This document shows positions 14,624-22,235 of a stretch of 34,874 nucleotides of DNA, piece by piece. Source of the stretch: JAHLMO01 sp038997305 (GTDB lineage Archaea > Aenigmatarchaeota > Aenigmatarchaeia > CG10238-14 > SpSt-28); contig JAWAZZ010000008.1 of the NCBI GenBank assembly GCA_038997305.1, forward strand, positions 1-34,874. Direction: 5' to 3'. The translations under genes and the position numbers were made by a program. Below the pieces are notes generated by a model that ran no database searches, had not been told where the DNA came from, and was given only the letters and a program-made list of their open reading frames with translations. Position 1 is the stretch's first letter, and every line of letters begins with the position of its first letter.

Positions 14624-14794
14624 ATGGAAATAGAAATAGAAGCAAGTGAAAATGGCCCTTACTTAATAAAAATAAACAAAAAAGTAGAAATGGCATTGTG
14701 TAGATGCGGTCAATCTAACAACAAGCCATATTGTGATGGAACTCATAGAAAAGTTAACTTTAAAGCAAAAAAGGAAGTAATCAAACTCCTTTAA
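14624..14794 (+). CDS. CDGSH iron-sulfur domain miniprotein
   Basis: 56 residues. The motif CRCGQSNNKPYCDGTH contains all ligands of the CDGSH [2Fe-2S] cluster (three Cys and one His in C-x-C-x2-S-x3-P-x-C-D-G-x-H). Start ATG 14624 follows an ATATATAAG TATA-like box. The short N-terminal strand MEIEIEASENGPYLIKIN is typical of small prokaryotic members. The cluster is redox-active; the partner is unknown. It is convergent with the YHS-domain miniprotein, 25 nt away. Confidence 0.9.
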   Translation: MEIEIEASENGPYLIKINKKVEMALCRCGQSNNKPYCDGTHRKVNFKAKKEVIKLL

Positions 14795-14819
14795 TTTAAT
14801 TTTTTGAAACTCTTAAACT

Positions 14820-14969
14820 TTATTTAATATAAGTTGAAGGAGATTCATCAAACTTTTTCTTGCAAAATTCGTTACAAAAATAATATGTTTTACCCTTATA
14901 AACACTTTTAAATTTTGTTTTATTGGTATCTACTTCCATTTTGCATACAGGATCTATAGCTCTTGCCAT
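14820..14969 (-). CDS. YHS-domain miniprotein
   Basis: 49 residues from ATG 14967-14969. It is almost nothing but a YHS domain: DPVCKMEVDTNKTKFKSVYK, then GKTYYFCNEFCKKKFDESP. The cysteines in PVCKM and FCNEFC fit a metal-binding (copper- or heavy-metal-type) site. YHS domains occur alone or fused to metal transporters and mono-oxygenases. Found by reading the minus strand between the CDGSH gene and rpl37ae. Confidence 0.9.
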   Translation of the reverse strand: MARAIDPVCKMEVDTNKTKFKSVYKGKTYYFCNEFCKKKFDESPSTYIK

Positions 14970-15036
14970 GTTACTTTCAATAACTAATCTTAAGTTAGAA
15001 AATAAATATATTTTCTTTTTATCTATAATATTCTCT

Positions 15037-15264
15037 ATGGTAAGAAAAGTCGGTCCTAGTGGAAGGTTTGGAGCAAGATATGGAATGAAATTAAGAGAAA
15101 AAATAGATGAAATTGAAAAAATTCAAAGGGATATTCATATTTGTCCAAAATGTGGTTTTAAAAAGCTAAAAAGAATATCTACGGGCATATGGTATTGTAA
15201 AAAATGTAATACAAAAGTTGCATCTTCAGCATATTTTCCACCAGGTATGGAAATAAAGATATAA
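15037..15264 (+). CDS. rpl37ae: 50S ribosomal protein L37Ae
   Basis: 75 residues from the ATG at 15037. A longer frame upstream overlaps the YHS gene, and the family start MVRKVGPSGRFGARYG fixes this one. Zinc ribbon C-P-K-C ... C-K-K-C in ICPKCGFKKLKRISTG and WYCKKCNTKVASSAY. Archaeal/eukaryotic large-subunit protein. It is followed 1 nt later by rpo12, a common archaeal order. Confidence 0.96.
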   Translation: MVRKVGPSGRFGARYGMKLREKIDEIEKIQRDIHICPKCGFKKLKRISTGIWYCKKCNTKVASSAYFPPGMEIKI

Positions 15265-15265
15265 C

Positions 15266-15391
15266 ATGTACAGATGTATTAACTGCAAAAAAGTTTATGA
15301 TAAATTAGAAAGATTGGTTTGTCTAAATTGTGGAGGAAGAATTTTTGAAAAAGTTAGATCGCAAAAAATTATAAGAGTCCAAGCAAGATGA
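15266..15391 (+). CDS. rpo12: DNA-directed RNA polymerase subunit Rpo12 (RpoP)
   Basis: 41 residues: MYRCINCKKVYDKLERL then VCLNCGGRIFEKVRSQKIIR. Two CxxC pairs form the zinc ribbon of RPB12/RpoP, and length and the basic C-terminal tail fit. Small archaeal RNA polymerase subunit involved in assembly and open complex stability. Its TGA overlaps the ATG of the CBS protein (ATGA), so rpl37ae, rpo12 and the CBS gene form a tight operon. Confidence 0.93.
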   Translation: MYRCINCKKVYDKLERLVCLNCGGRIFEKVRSQKIIRVQAR

Positions 15392-16485
15392 TAGTTGCGA
15401 GAAACGCAATAACTATTAATGAAAACGAAAGTATAAAGAATGCTATAAAGTTTATGTTAAAAAACAATGTAAGAGATCTTATTGTTGTGAGCGAAAACAA
15501 TGAGTATAAAGGAATTGTAAGATTAAGAGATTTAATAGCCGAGAAAAACTATAATGAAAAAATTAAAAAAGCAAAAAAGAGAGATTGCAAAGTTTATGAG
15601 TTGGATGAACAGATTGTTGCAAAAGCAATGCTGCAAAACGATTGCTATATTGCTGCATACCTAGATAAAAATAACAAAGTTTTGGGAAGCATTAGCATAG
15701 ATGATTTACTAGAAGTAATTAAGGAGAAGTATGGAAATTTAAAAGTCGAAGAAGTTGAAACTCAAAACGTAATAATACTAAATCATAACGAAACTATCTA
15801 CAAAGCGATTAAAGTAATGTCTGAATATAAAATTTCACATATCCCAATTGTAAAAAATGGAAAATTATATGGAATAGTTTCGTCAAAAGACATATCTGAA
15901 TTTTTATTAAGAAATGTAAAAGAAAGGACAACTCTTGGCGAACTAATAGGCAAAAAATTAAAAATTTTTGAAAATCCTATAGAATCCATAGCAACAAAAA
16001 AAGTAATTACATATTCCAAAAATGAAAAAATTTCCAATATAATTAAAAAATTCCTATATTATAACATTTCTTGCTTAGTAAAAGAAGATTTGAAGGGAAT
16101 TGTAACTAAAAAAGATTTACTAAAACTCTTATTATCAGAAGAAAAACTAGGAATAGATGTTATTGTTAGTGGTATTGAAAATGTGCCAAACTATTATAAA
16201 GAAAATGTTAATTATTACATCTCTAATTTCTTGAGAATTGCCAAAAAACTCTTTGATTCTGGATTTCTAAAAGTTCATATTGAAAAACACAGAGATATTT
16301 ATTCAATTCATTTGACTTTCAGTGATTATAAGAAGATTTATAGAGTTAGTAGAGAAAGGAGAGAATTTTTAGACGTATTGCAAGAATGTTTTGACGCACT
16401 AAAAGAAAGTGTCCTAGAAGAACATTTAGAAATTCCGAAGAGAATTAGATCTCAAAAAATCTTAGAGTATTTGAAAAACTTTTAA
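15388..16485 (+). CDS. CBS-repeat protein with ribosome hibernation factor-like C-terminal domain
   Basis: 365 residues. Residues 1-115 and 120-250 hold about four CBS repeats (e.g. ITINENESIKNAIKFMLKNN, YKGIVRLRDLI, ETIYKAIKVMSEYKISHIPI, LYGIVSSKDISEF). CBS pairs bind adenine nucleotides. Residues about 255-345 look like an HPF/RaiA fold: IDVIVSG, a helix (YYISNFLRIAKKLFDSG), strands LKVHIEKH, YSIHLTFS and KKIYRVSRE, and a final helix LDVLQECFDALKES. A C-terminal basic tail follows. Co-transcription with L37Ae and Rpo12 suits a nucleotide-sensing factor acting on ribosomes. The HPF assignment is by pattern, not by search. Confidence 0.7.
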   Translation: MIVARNAITINENESIKNAIKFMLKNNVRDLIVVSENNEYKGIVRLRDLIAEKNYNEKIKKAKKRDCKVYELDEQIVAKAMLQNDCYIAAYLDKNNKVLGSISIDDLLEVIKEKYGNLKVEEVETQNVIILNHNETIYKAIKVMSEYKISHIPIVKNGKLYGIVSSKDISEFLLRNVKERTTLGELIGKKLKIFENPIESIATKKVITYSKNEKISNIIKKFLYYNISCLVKEDLKGIVTKKDLLKLLLSEEKLGIDVIVSGIENVPNYYKENVNYYISNFLRIAKKLFDSGFLKVHIEKHRDIYSIHLTFSDYKKIYRVSRERREFLDVLQECFDALKESVLEEHLEIPKRIRSQKILEYLKNF

Positions 16486-16530
16486 ATAAAACTTTCAAAA
16501 TATTTATTTTTACTATTTGGTAATAATATC

Positions 16531-17130
16531 ATGACGAATTTATGCAAAGAATTAGGAAATGCTCTCTTCGAAGAAAAAAATAAAAACAAAGCAATAAGAA
16601 TTGCTAAGAATATAGATAATGAAATAAGAAAAAATGATAGTAAATTCGCTAGATGGGAAAGAAAAAGACAAACCTTAAAATGTTTAGGATTCGATTTAAA
16701 ATATCCCTTTTATATACCTTCTATTCGTAAATGTGTCGAAATTATATATTATTTTTGTAATGAGTTGGGTTTGAAAATAGACGATTTCAACAAGATGCTC
16801 GAAAAGCAACCAGCTTTGCTTAGATATAGCAGCAAAAATTATATCGAACCAAAAGTTAAATATTTACAAAAAATTGGATTTAGTTTAGATGAAATTAGAG
16901 AATATATAAAAAATAATCCAACTATATTGACATATTCTACGCCAAGATTTATTCTAAGAATAGAATACGCAATTTCTAAAGGTCATGAAATAAAAAGTTT
17001 GTCTGATGTTTTTTCACTATTATATCCTAGCGATAAAAAGTTCATTGAAAAATTAAAAGAACTCGGATTTAACACATCCTTAGAGGAATATTCAAGATTT
17101 AGAAAAGAAATTGCAACTCTGATTTTTTAG
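16531..17130 (+). CDS. mTERF-like helical repeat protein
   Basis: 199 residues. Residues 80-178 contain mTERF-type repeats of about 36 residues: GLKIDDFNKMLEKQPALLRY (from 80), GFSLDEIREYIKNNPTILTY (from 116) and a weaker one from GHEIKSLSDVFSLLYP (from 151). The pattern is G-x-[KS]-[IL]-D-[DE]-h, then P-x-[LI]-L-x-Y-S, with prolines P94 and P130 exactly 36 apart, and K-x-x-[YF]-L-x-x-[IL]-G ending each unit. Residues 58-79 may be an earlier degenerate unit. The basic N-terminus (RKNDSKFARWERKRQ) could bind nucleic acid. mTERF proteins are mostly eukaryotic organelle nucleic-acid-binding proteins, so this is unexpected in an archaeon. Confidence 0.7.
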   Translation: MTNLCKELGNALFEEKNKNKAIRIAKNIDNEIRKNDSKFARWERKRQTLKCLGFDLKYPFYIPSIRKCVEIIYYFCNELGLKIDDFNKMLEKQPALLRYSSKNYIEPKVKYLQKIGFSLDEIREYIKNNPTILTYSTPRFILRIEYAISKGHEIKSLSDVFSLLYPSDKKFIEKLKELGFNTSLEEYSRFRKEIATLIF

Positions 17131-17160
17131 AATATTTAAAAACTTTTAAATTTAATATTT

Positions 17161-17682
17161 ATGAATAAAACACAAATAACTGTATTAATTGCTCTAGCAA
17201 TATCTTTAATAAGTCTGTTACTAGCTTTACTTCAGAAAGAGGAATTCATAGATTTAACTAAGCTAATTCAAACTATTCCATCATTATCAACATATGGATA
17301 CTCAAAAGTTGAAAAAGTAGAAGTTTCTTTTTCACCTGCTGCGATCGCATTATATGCCAATTGTTATAGATTAGTTGGTTATGTTGAAGACGCTCAAGCA
17401 AAATCTATTTATAACGCATTAAATAAAATAAGAGATTGGAGACCTAATACACATGACGTAACTATCGATATTTTCAAAGAATTTAACATAAAAATTATAG
17501 ATGTAAGAATAGAAAATATAACTAATAATGCATACATAGCAAAAATATTCATTGCGCAAGGAAATAAGATTAGAGAATTAGATATAAGACCTAGCGATGG
17601 AATTGCACTAGCATTAAGATATGATGCACCAATTTACATAAGAAACGAATTATTAGAGAATAACGGCGAAAAAGTCTGTTAA
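17161..17682 (+). CDS. Membrane-anchored bifunctional-nuclease-domain (BFN/DUF151) protein
   Basis: 173 residues. The N-terminal membrane anchor is TVLIALAISLISLLLALLQK. The BFN/DUF151 domain covers roughly residues 48-165, with its characteristic end: YIAKIFIAQGNKIRELDIRP followed by SDGIALALRYDAPIYIRNEL. The family includes a plant protein reported to have DNase and RNase activity; the prokaryotic role is not settled. Membrane anchoring is less usual. Its stop overlaps the stop of the convergent glycosylase gene. Confidence 0.88.
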   Translation: MNKTQITVLIALAISLISLLLALLQKEEFIDLTKLIQTIPSLSTYGYSKVEKVEVSFSPAAIALYANCYRLVGYVEDAQAKSIYNALNKIRDWRPNTHDVTIDIFKEFNIKIIDVRIENITNNAYIAKIFIAQGNKIRELDIRPSDGIALALRYDAPIYIRNELLENNGEKVC

Positions 17683-18266
17683 AATTTTGAAACAAATTTA
17701 TTTCCTTTAATATAAAATCTTAAGTTTTCATCCAAATCCCTTTTAACTCCAATTCTCTTTGATTCAACAATTTCGAAATCATCGAAATTTGAATCGACAA
17801 CATATAATAAACCTTTTTTATAAACTTTTACTCCATTTAGACTTTTATCTATTTTTAAAGCTTTTGTAAGCTTCCCTGGACCATTAGTTAATTCAACAAG
17901 ATTTTTGACTTTTCTGTTCTTTAACATAAGCTCTATACCTTCTATTGGTTCTACAGCTCTTATTAAAACAGCTCCAGCTTTATCTTTTTCATGAGCTACA
18001 AAATTTAAAAGCCAATTAGAGTGAACCATATAAATAAGCGATATTCCTACATCTCCATAAAGCATTTCAACCACATATTTCGGATAACCTAAATATGCTC
18101 TACTCGCTGGATCTTCTTTACCATAATAAGCTTCTGTTTCTACGATCATACAAACCAATTTTTTGTTATCTATCTCTCTAACTAGAAATTTTCCTAGTAA
18201 ATCCTTTGCAACTTCTTTAGCATCTCTTTCGAAAAACTTTTTATTCAATATTTTCATTTTTCGCAA
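17679..18266 (-). CDS. Alkyladenine DNA glycosylase (AAG/MPG family)
   Basis: 195 residues; a second in-frame ATG at 18257 would reduce the overlap with the upstream gene. Family features: FFERDAKEVAKDLLGKFLV, then VETEAYYGKEDPASRAYLGY (catalytic Glu in ETEAY), AGAVLIRAVEPIEGIELM and NGPGKLTKAL. The enzyme excises 3-methyladenine, hypoxanthine and related bases. The minor-groove loop YGDVGISLIYMVHSNWLLNF is diverged from the usual YVY-x-x-YG-x-HY form, so lesion preference may differ. Overlapping genes upstream (METTL5-like, Dph2) form one minus-strand operon. Confidence 0.92.
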   Translation of the reverse strand: MRKMKILNKKFFERDAKEVAKDLLGKFLVREIDNKKLVCMIVETEAYYGKEDPASRAYLGYPKYVVEMLYGDVGISLIYMVHSNWLLNFVAHEKDKAGAVLIRAVEPIEGIELMLKNRKVKNLVELTNGPGKLTKALKIDKSLNGVKVYKKGLLYVVDSNFDDFEIVESKRIGVKRDLDENLRFYIKGNKFVSKF

Positions 18267-18870
18267 AAATTATTACAGTATCTATAAATTTTTTCTTTTT
18301 CTTGTGAAACCAAAAAGTTTTTGGCAATTCAAACCTTTTTTCAACAAACTTTAAAACTTTAAAATTTCTTTTTGATAAAAACCTTACAAAAAATTCTTTG
18401 TTTTTTCCGTCAGGATTAATAGAGCATATAAAGTTTGAAGTTTGTGTTGCAAAATCTAAAAATTCCAAGTCTTTTATTTTTCCTTGAATTCCAAATGGTG
18501 GATTCATAACAATCAAATCAAATCTCTTCTTAAATTTTATTTTTCTCACATCTGCTATCAAAAAATATATTTTAGAAATTTCATAGTTTTCTTTAACCTC
18601 TTCATAATTATCTTTAGCGACTTTAATTGCTTCCTTATCTATATCAAAAGCAATAACAAACTTGGGATTAAAAAATGAGATTGCAATAGAAAATTTTGCA
18701 GTTCCACAAGCAGGCTCTAAAACAATCTTATCTTTTATTAAATTCATCAAGTTTAACTCGTTAACAATTTCTGAAATAAGATAGCTTGGTGTTTCATATT
18801 GTTCTAATTCTACTTTCGGATTTTCATAAGAATTTAATTCAGATATTATTTGTTCTATTTTTTTCTTCAT
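18241..18870 (-). CDS. METTL5-like rRNA adenine-N6 methyltransferase
   Basis: 209 residues. N-terminal YETPSYLISEIVNEL, the SAM-binding strand IVLEPACGTAKFSIAI, acidic motif VIAFDID, and the catalytic tetrapeptide NPPF in LIVMNPPFGIQGKIKDLEFL. The YETP start and NPPFG motif with following D-x-x-F are those of COG2263/METTL5, which methylates an adenine in the decoding region of small-subunit rRNA. The C-terminal KKKKKFIDTVIIFAK is basic. It overlaps Dph2 by 32 nt and the glycosylase by 26 nt. Confidence 0.85.
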   Translation of the reverse strand: MKKKIEQIISELNSYENPKVELEQYETPSYLISEIVNELNLMNLIKDKIVLEPACGTAKFSIAISFFNPKFVIAFDIDKEAIKVAKDNYEEVKENYEISKIYFLIADVRKIKFKKRFDLIVMNPPFGIQGKIKDLEFLDFATQTSNFICSINPDGKNKEFFVRFLSKRNFKVLKFVEKRFELPKTFWFHKKKKKFIDTVIIFAKNENIE

Positions 18871-19801
18871 AAATTGATTGTTTTAGTATAGAATAGTTTA
18901 ATATCGGAATTTTATACCTTTCAAAATCATCTGGAAAAATTCTTGGGCATGCTAAATTTACTAAAAAGTCTACATTAATTCCTTCTAATTTTTCTGGTAA
19001 GATTTCATCAAATGCAAATATATAAACTTCTTTTCCTAAACTTTCTAACTCTTTTTTAACCTTAAAAACATCAAAAAATATTTGACCCTTTTTCCAACTA
19101 ACCAATAAACCAACTTTTTTTGCTTCTTTGAATTTAACCAAATTCCACGCAATAATCTTTTGATATTTTTTTCTTAGCTCAGAAATATCTCTTACTTCTT
19201 TATTTTCAACATCTATATAAATTATCGGTTTGTCCCTAATTTCTATTAACAAACCTAACGGATAAAAAAATCCTTCAGAAACAATTATTATTGCCTCTGC
19301 TTCGCTAACTCTAGCTGCTGAAACATTGCAACCTAAAATTTGACCTTCATACTCTAAAACTTTTTTCATATAAACTTTTTTACCCAAGCTATCTAGAAAC
19401 TCTTTCAAAATTTTTAGATATTTTATATATTGCAAAGAAGAAACTAACGCATAACTATTATGAATAAATTTGTCCTTATTTTTTTCTAATAACTCTCGGA
19501 AATCTTTTTTTGGCTCGAAAATCCAATGAACATAGAATGTAGGCAAAGAAGCTTTTACTCCAAAATTTGCATGGCCTATATGAACTATTGCATCGCAGTT
19601 AAATCTTTTTGCTTCATCATCTCTAACATCACAAGCTCCATATGTTGGTTCTAAAGAAAATATAACTTCAAACCCATTCTTTTCGAATTCCTTTTTAATT
19701 TTTTCTATTTCGCTTTTTAATCCTTCAGCAATTTGAATAAATAATCTTTTAATTTGTGTATTTTTTAAACTTTCTATCAAATCTTTTAGTTCCTCCATCA
19801 T
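18839..19801 (-). CDS. dph2: Diphthamide synthase subunit Dph2
   Basis: 320 residues. The three cysteines of the non-canonical radical SAM [4Fe-4S] site are seen in PTYGACDVRDDEA, QILGCNVSAARV and LVNLACPRIFPDD. Other family blocks: HIGHANFG, YVHWIFEP and an acidic SWKKGQ region. Archaeal Dph2 transfers the 3-amino-3-carboxypropyl group of SAM to a histidine of aEF2, the first step of diphthamide. It leads a minus-strand operon with a rRNA methylase and a DNA glycosylase. Confidence 0.94.
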   Translation of the reverse strand: MMEELKDLIESLKNTQIKRLFIQIAEGLKSEIEKIKKEFEKNGFEVIFSLEPTYGACDVRDDEAKRFNCDAIVHIGHANFGVKASLPTFYVHWIFEPKKDFRELLEKNKDKFIHNSYALVSSLQYIKYLKILKEFLDSLGKKVYMKKVLEYEGQILGCNVSAARVSEAEAIIIVSEGFFYPLGLLIEIRDKPIIYIDVENKEVRDISELRKKYQKIIAWNLVKFKEAKKVGLLVSWKKGQIFFDVFKVKKELESLGKEVYIFAFDEILPEKLEGINVDFLVNLACPRIFPDDFERYKIPILNYSILKQSIYEEKNRTNNI

Positions 19802-19892
19802 AGAATTTAAAGTTTTAGATATTTAATAATATTTGTTATACAAAATTGATAATCGTTAACGTATATATAATAAATAAACTGTATATTCTTTT

Positions 19893-20633
19893 ATGACCAC
19901 TAACCAGAACGTAAATTTCATATTGGATGTGAACTTGTTAGTTGGATTTTTGTTCGAAAAATCAAAAAATTCTGATAAATATGAGATTGAGTTTGAAAAA
20001 GAAGCTAAAAAACTAAAAGAAATAAAAAACATTATAGAAGAAAACTTTGAAAATACCAAAGTAAAATATATAACAACAGAAGACGAATTAGAGAGAGCTT
20101 ATGAAATTTTAAGATCTGAAAAAGAATATGAAAAGTATTTATCTAAAGAGAATTTATCAAAAATTAGAAACTATATATATAAAAGAAAAAGTAGTGGAGA
20201 TACTAATGGATATTCCATAAAAATTGATGGAATTTCAATCTATGTGATAAGAAAAGAAAAAGCTGAAGAATATAAGAGAAAATATTACCAAGAGAAAAGA
20301 AAAAAGCATCTAGAAACTTTAGTAGATAGAGGTGATGTGGAACTTTTAGATTTTTCTATATCATATTCCAGTATTAGAAATGGTAGAAATTTCTACGTTC
20401 TCTTGACAAATGATCAAAGAATTATAAAAGAATATGGAAATATATTCAGACAATGCATAAAAGATAATAAATTCTATATAACATCTCCAGCAATATTACT
20501 TGAGGAATTAAATAACAAAATTAAAACATCAGAAGCTTCAGAAAACAAAGATTATAGATTACTTAGAGAAATCTTTTTAAATTCATTCCTCTATTATGTG
20601 TTAGAATCTTTAGAAAGAAATAAAAAGAGATAA
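19893..20633 (+). CDS. PIN-like nuclease domain protein, divergent
   Basis: 246 residues, no firm family. The N-terminus NVNFILDVNLLVGFLFE has the PIN pattern h-h-h-h-D-x-N-h-h (D12). The C-terminal region FYVLLTNDQRIIKEYGNIF matches the PIN strand plus acidic residue (D174), followed by ITSPAILLEEL. In between lies a highly charged helical insertion (residues about 30-140) including EEYKRKYYQEKRKKHLETL. This is much longer than VapC. The next gene, 14 nt on, is a KxDG ligase, so the two are probably co-transcribed. A TATA-like CGTATATATAATAAA lies upstream. PIN identity is by motif only. Confidence 0.55.
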   Translation: MTTNQNVNFILDVNLLVGFLFEKSKNSDKYEIEFEKEAKKLKEIKNIIEENFENTKVKYITTEDELERAYEILRSEKEYEKYLSKENLSKIRNYIYKRKSSGDTNGYSIKIDGISIYVIRKEKAEEYKRKYYQEKRKKHLETLVDRGDVELLDFSISYSSIRNGRNFYVLLTNDQRIIKEYGNIFRQCIKDNKFYITSPAILLEELNNKIKTSEASENKDYRLLREIFLNSFLYYVLESLERNKKR

Positions 20634-20647
20634 ATACCTATAATCAT

Positions 20648-21535
20648 ATGACATATTCTATAATAAGATATAGAAAACCTATCGATATACTTGAAGTCGG
20701 TTTAGAAAATGTAGAAGAGGAACTCTCAAAAATTCCTAATCGTATATACGCTGAAGAAAAAATAGATGGAAAACTTAATGATGACTATCAATCAGCTTGT
20801 GCAGATTTAGAAAAATATTACATTTGCTTTTTTGGGGAGATGATGAAATTTAAAGATACGCATATACTAAGTTATAAAAATCTCCCATCAAACAGAATAG
20901 TTTTTGATGTTGCAATTTGCTCTGAAGATAAATGTAAATATATAGATCCAAAACATTCAACTTTACTAACATTCATAACAGGACAAATTTTTGTTCCTAT
21001 CATTCATATATTCAATGATGGCAAAGAATTCTCGATAAAAAAAATAGAAGAATTTCTATATAATATAGATTCAAAGTTCTTGTCGACAATAAACAATAAA
21101 CTATATACCACACATAAAGATTCTTTTGATAGATTGTTTAGAAAAAAAGAAAATATGATAGAAGGGGTTGTGATTAAAAGTTATACTCCTGATGGAAATA
21201 TTATATCTTACAAATATGTAAATCCTTCCTTTGAAGAAGCAAAAAAATTGTTTCCTAGAGAAAAATATCCGCCATCAAAATTCGCTGATGAAAATATTAT
21301 AAAACCTTTTTTTGCTAAACAATTTGAAGAATATTGGAAAGAAATCTTCAAAAAAGTAAATGTCGAAGAAGAAGCGAAGACGTTAATTAACAAAATTAGT
21401 TTATCAAAAATCTATGAACGTTATCTAGAAAATTATAATTCTGAGAGAGTTAGTGAAATTTTAGAAGAAGATAATATTAAAGAAGAAGTTCAAAGGTTTA
21501 TTGAAAAAATATTAGGTTTGAAGAAATTTAATTAA
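20648..21535 (+). CDS. ATP-dependent RNA ligase of the KxDG nucleotidyltransferase superfamily
   Basis: 295 residues. All core motifs of the covalent nucleotidyltransferase fold are present: motif I EEKIDGKL with nucleophile K38, motif III CFFGEM (about 60-65), motif IIIa RIVFDVAI, motif IV IEGVVIKSY (E172-K177) and motif V SYKYVNPSF (K189). Length, the lack of an OB fold and the all-helical C-terminal domain (residues about 195-295) point to an RNA ligase of the Rnl type rather than a DNA ligase. It would adenylate itself and seal 5'-phosphate/3'-OH breaks. It directly follows the PIN-like gene. Confidence 0.85.
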   Translation: MTYSIIRYRKPIDILEVGLENVEEELSKIPNRIYAEEKIDGKLNDDYQSACADLEKYYICFFGEMMKFKDTHILSYKNLPSNRIVFDVAICSEDKCKYIDPKHSTLLTFITGQIFVPIIHIFNDGKEFSIKKIEEFLYNIDSKFLSTINNKLYTTHKDSFDRLFRKKENMIEGVVIKSYTPDGNIISYKYVNPSFEEAKKLFPREKYPPSKFADENIIKPFFAKQFEEYWKEIFKKVNVEEEAKTLINKISLSKIYERYLENYNSERVSEILEEDNIKEEVQRFIEKILGLKKFN

Positions 21536-22209
21536 ATATTTCTTAGTTTTTCTATTAGCTCATTAACAACCTCTTTTGGTTCTCTATTAGCCCAAATCTC
21601 TATGAACTTAACACCCCTTTTTCTTAGATACTCTTCTACAGGTCTAGATTGTTGATAATAAACTTTTAATCTTTCTCTCACAACCTCTGGTTTATCATCG
21701 TCTCTTTGAATTAATGGTGAACCGCATTTATCGCATTTCATATCATTTTTTGGTAATATAGCTGGAAGATAATAACGAACTCCTTCAACAGTTTTATCTA
21801 TAAAAACAACATTATAATTTCCATCGCATTTTGGATTACTGCAAATTCTTCTCCCAGAAATCTTTTCTATTAGTATTTCATCATGAATGTTGATCTTAAT
21901 GACAGCATCTATTTTTGTATATTTTAGTAGCCATTCAGCTTGCTTAACTGTTCTTGGAAAACCATCTAAAATATAATTATCTTTCTTTTCATCTAAAATC
22001 TTTTTAACAACCTCTATCACAATTTCATCTGGAACTAATAAACCTTGTTTTACGTAAGATTCAACCTTTTTACCCAATTCTGTTTGATTTTTTATCTCTG
22101 CTCTAAAAATGTCTCCTGTAGATATTTTTTCTATCCCTATCTTTTCTTTTAACATTGCTGAATAAGTTCCTTTACCGCTACCAGGAGGACCAAATATTAT
22201 TAGTCTCAT
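21532..22209 (-). CDS. adk: Adenylate kinase (zinc-LID type)
   Basis: 225 residues. P-loop GPPGSGKGT at residues 7-15, NMP-binding ISTGDIFRAEIKNQTELGKK, DGFPRTVKQAEWL, and a long LID carrying four cysteines (ICSNPKCDGN and MKCDKCG) expected to bind zinc. The C-terminal DDKPEVVRERLKVYYQQSRP is family-typical. It interconverts ATP + AMP and 2 ADP. This is the bacterial-type long form rather than the short archaeal AdkA, so lateral origin is possible. Its stop overlaps that of the RNA ligase gene. Confidence 0.95.
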   Translation of the reverse strand: MRLIIFGPPGSGKGTYSAMLKEKIGIEKISTGDIFRAEIKNQTELGKKVESYVKQGLLVPDEIVIEVVKKILDEKKDNYILDGFPRTVKQAEWLLKYTKIDAVIKINIHDEILIEKISGRRICSNPKCDGNYNVVFIDKTVEGVRYYLPAILPKNDMKCDKCGSPLIQRDDDKPEVVRERLKVYYQQSRPVEEYLRKRGVKFIEIWANREPKEVVNELIEKLRNI

Positions 22210-22235
22210 AAATAGTAAAATAAGTTATTTATTTA

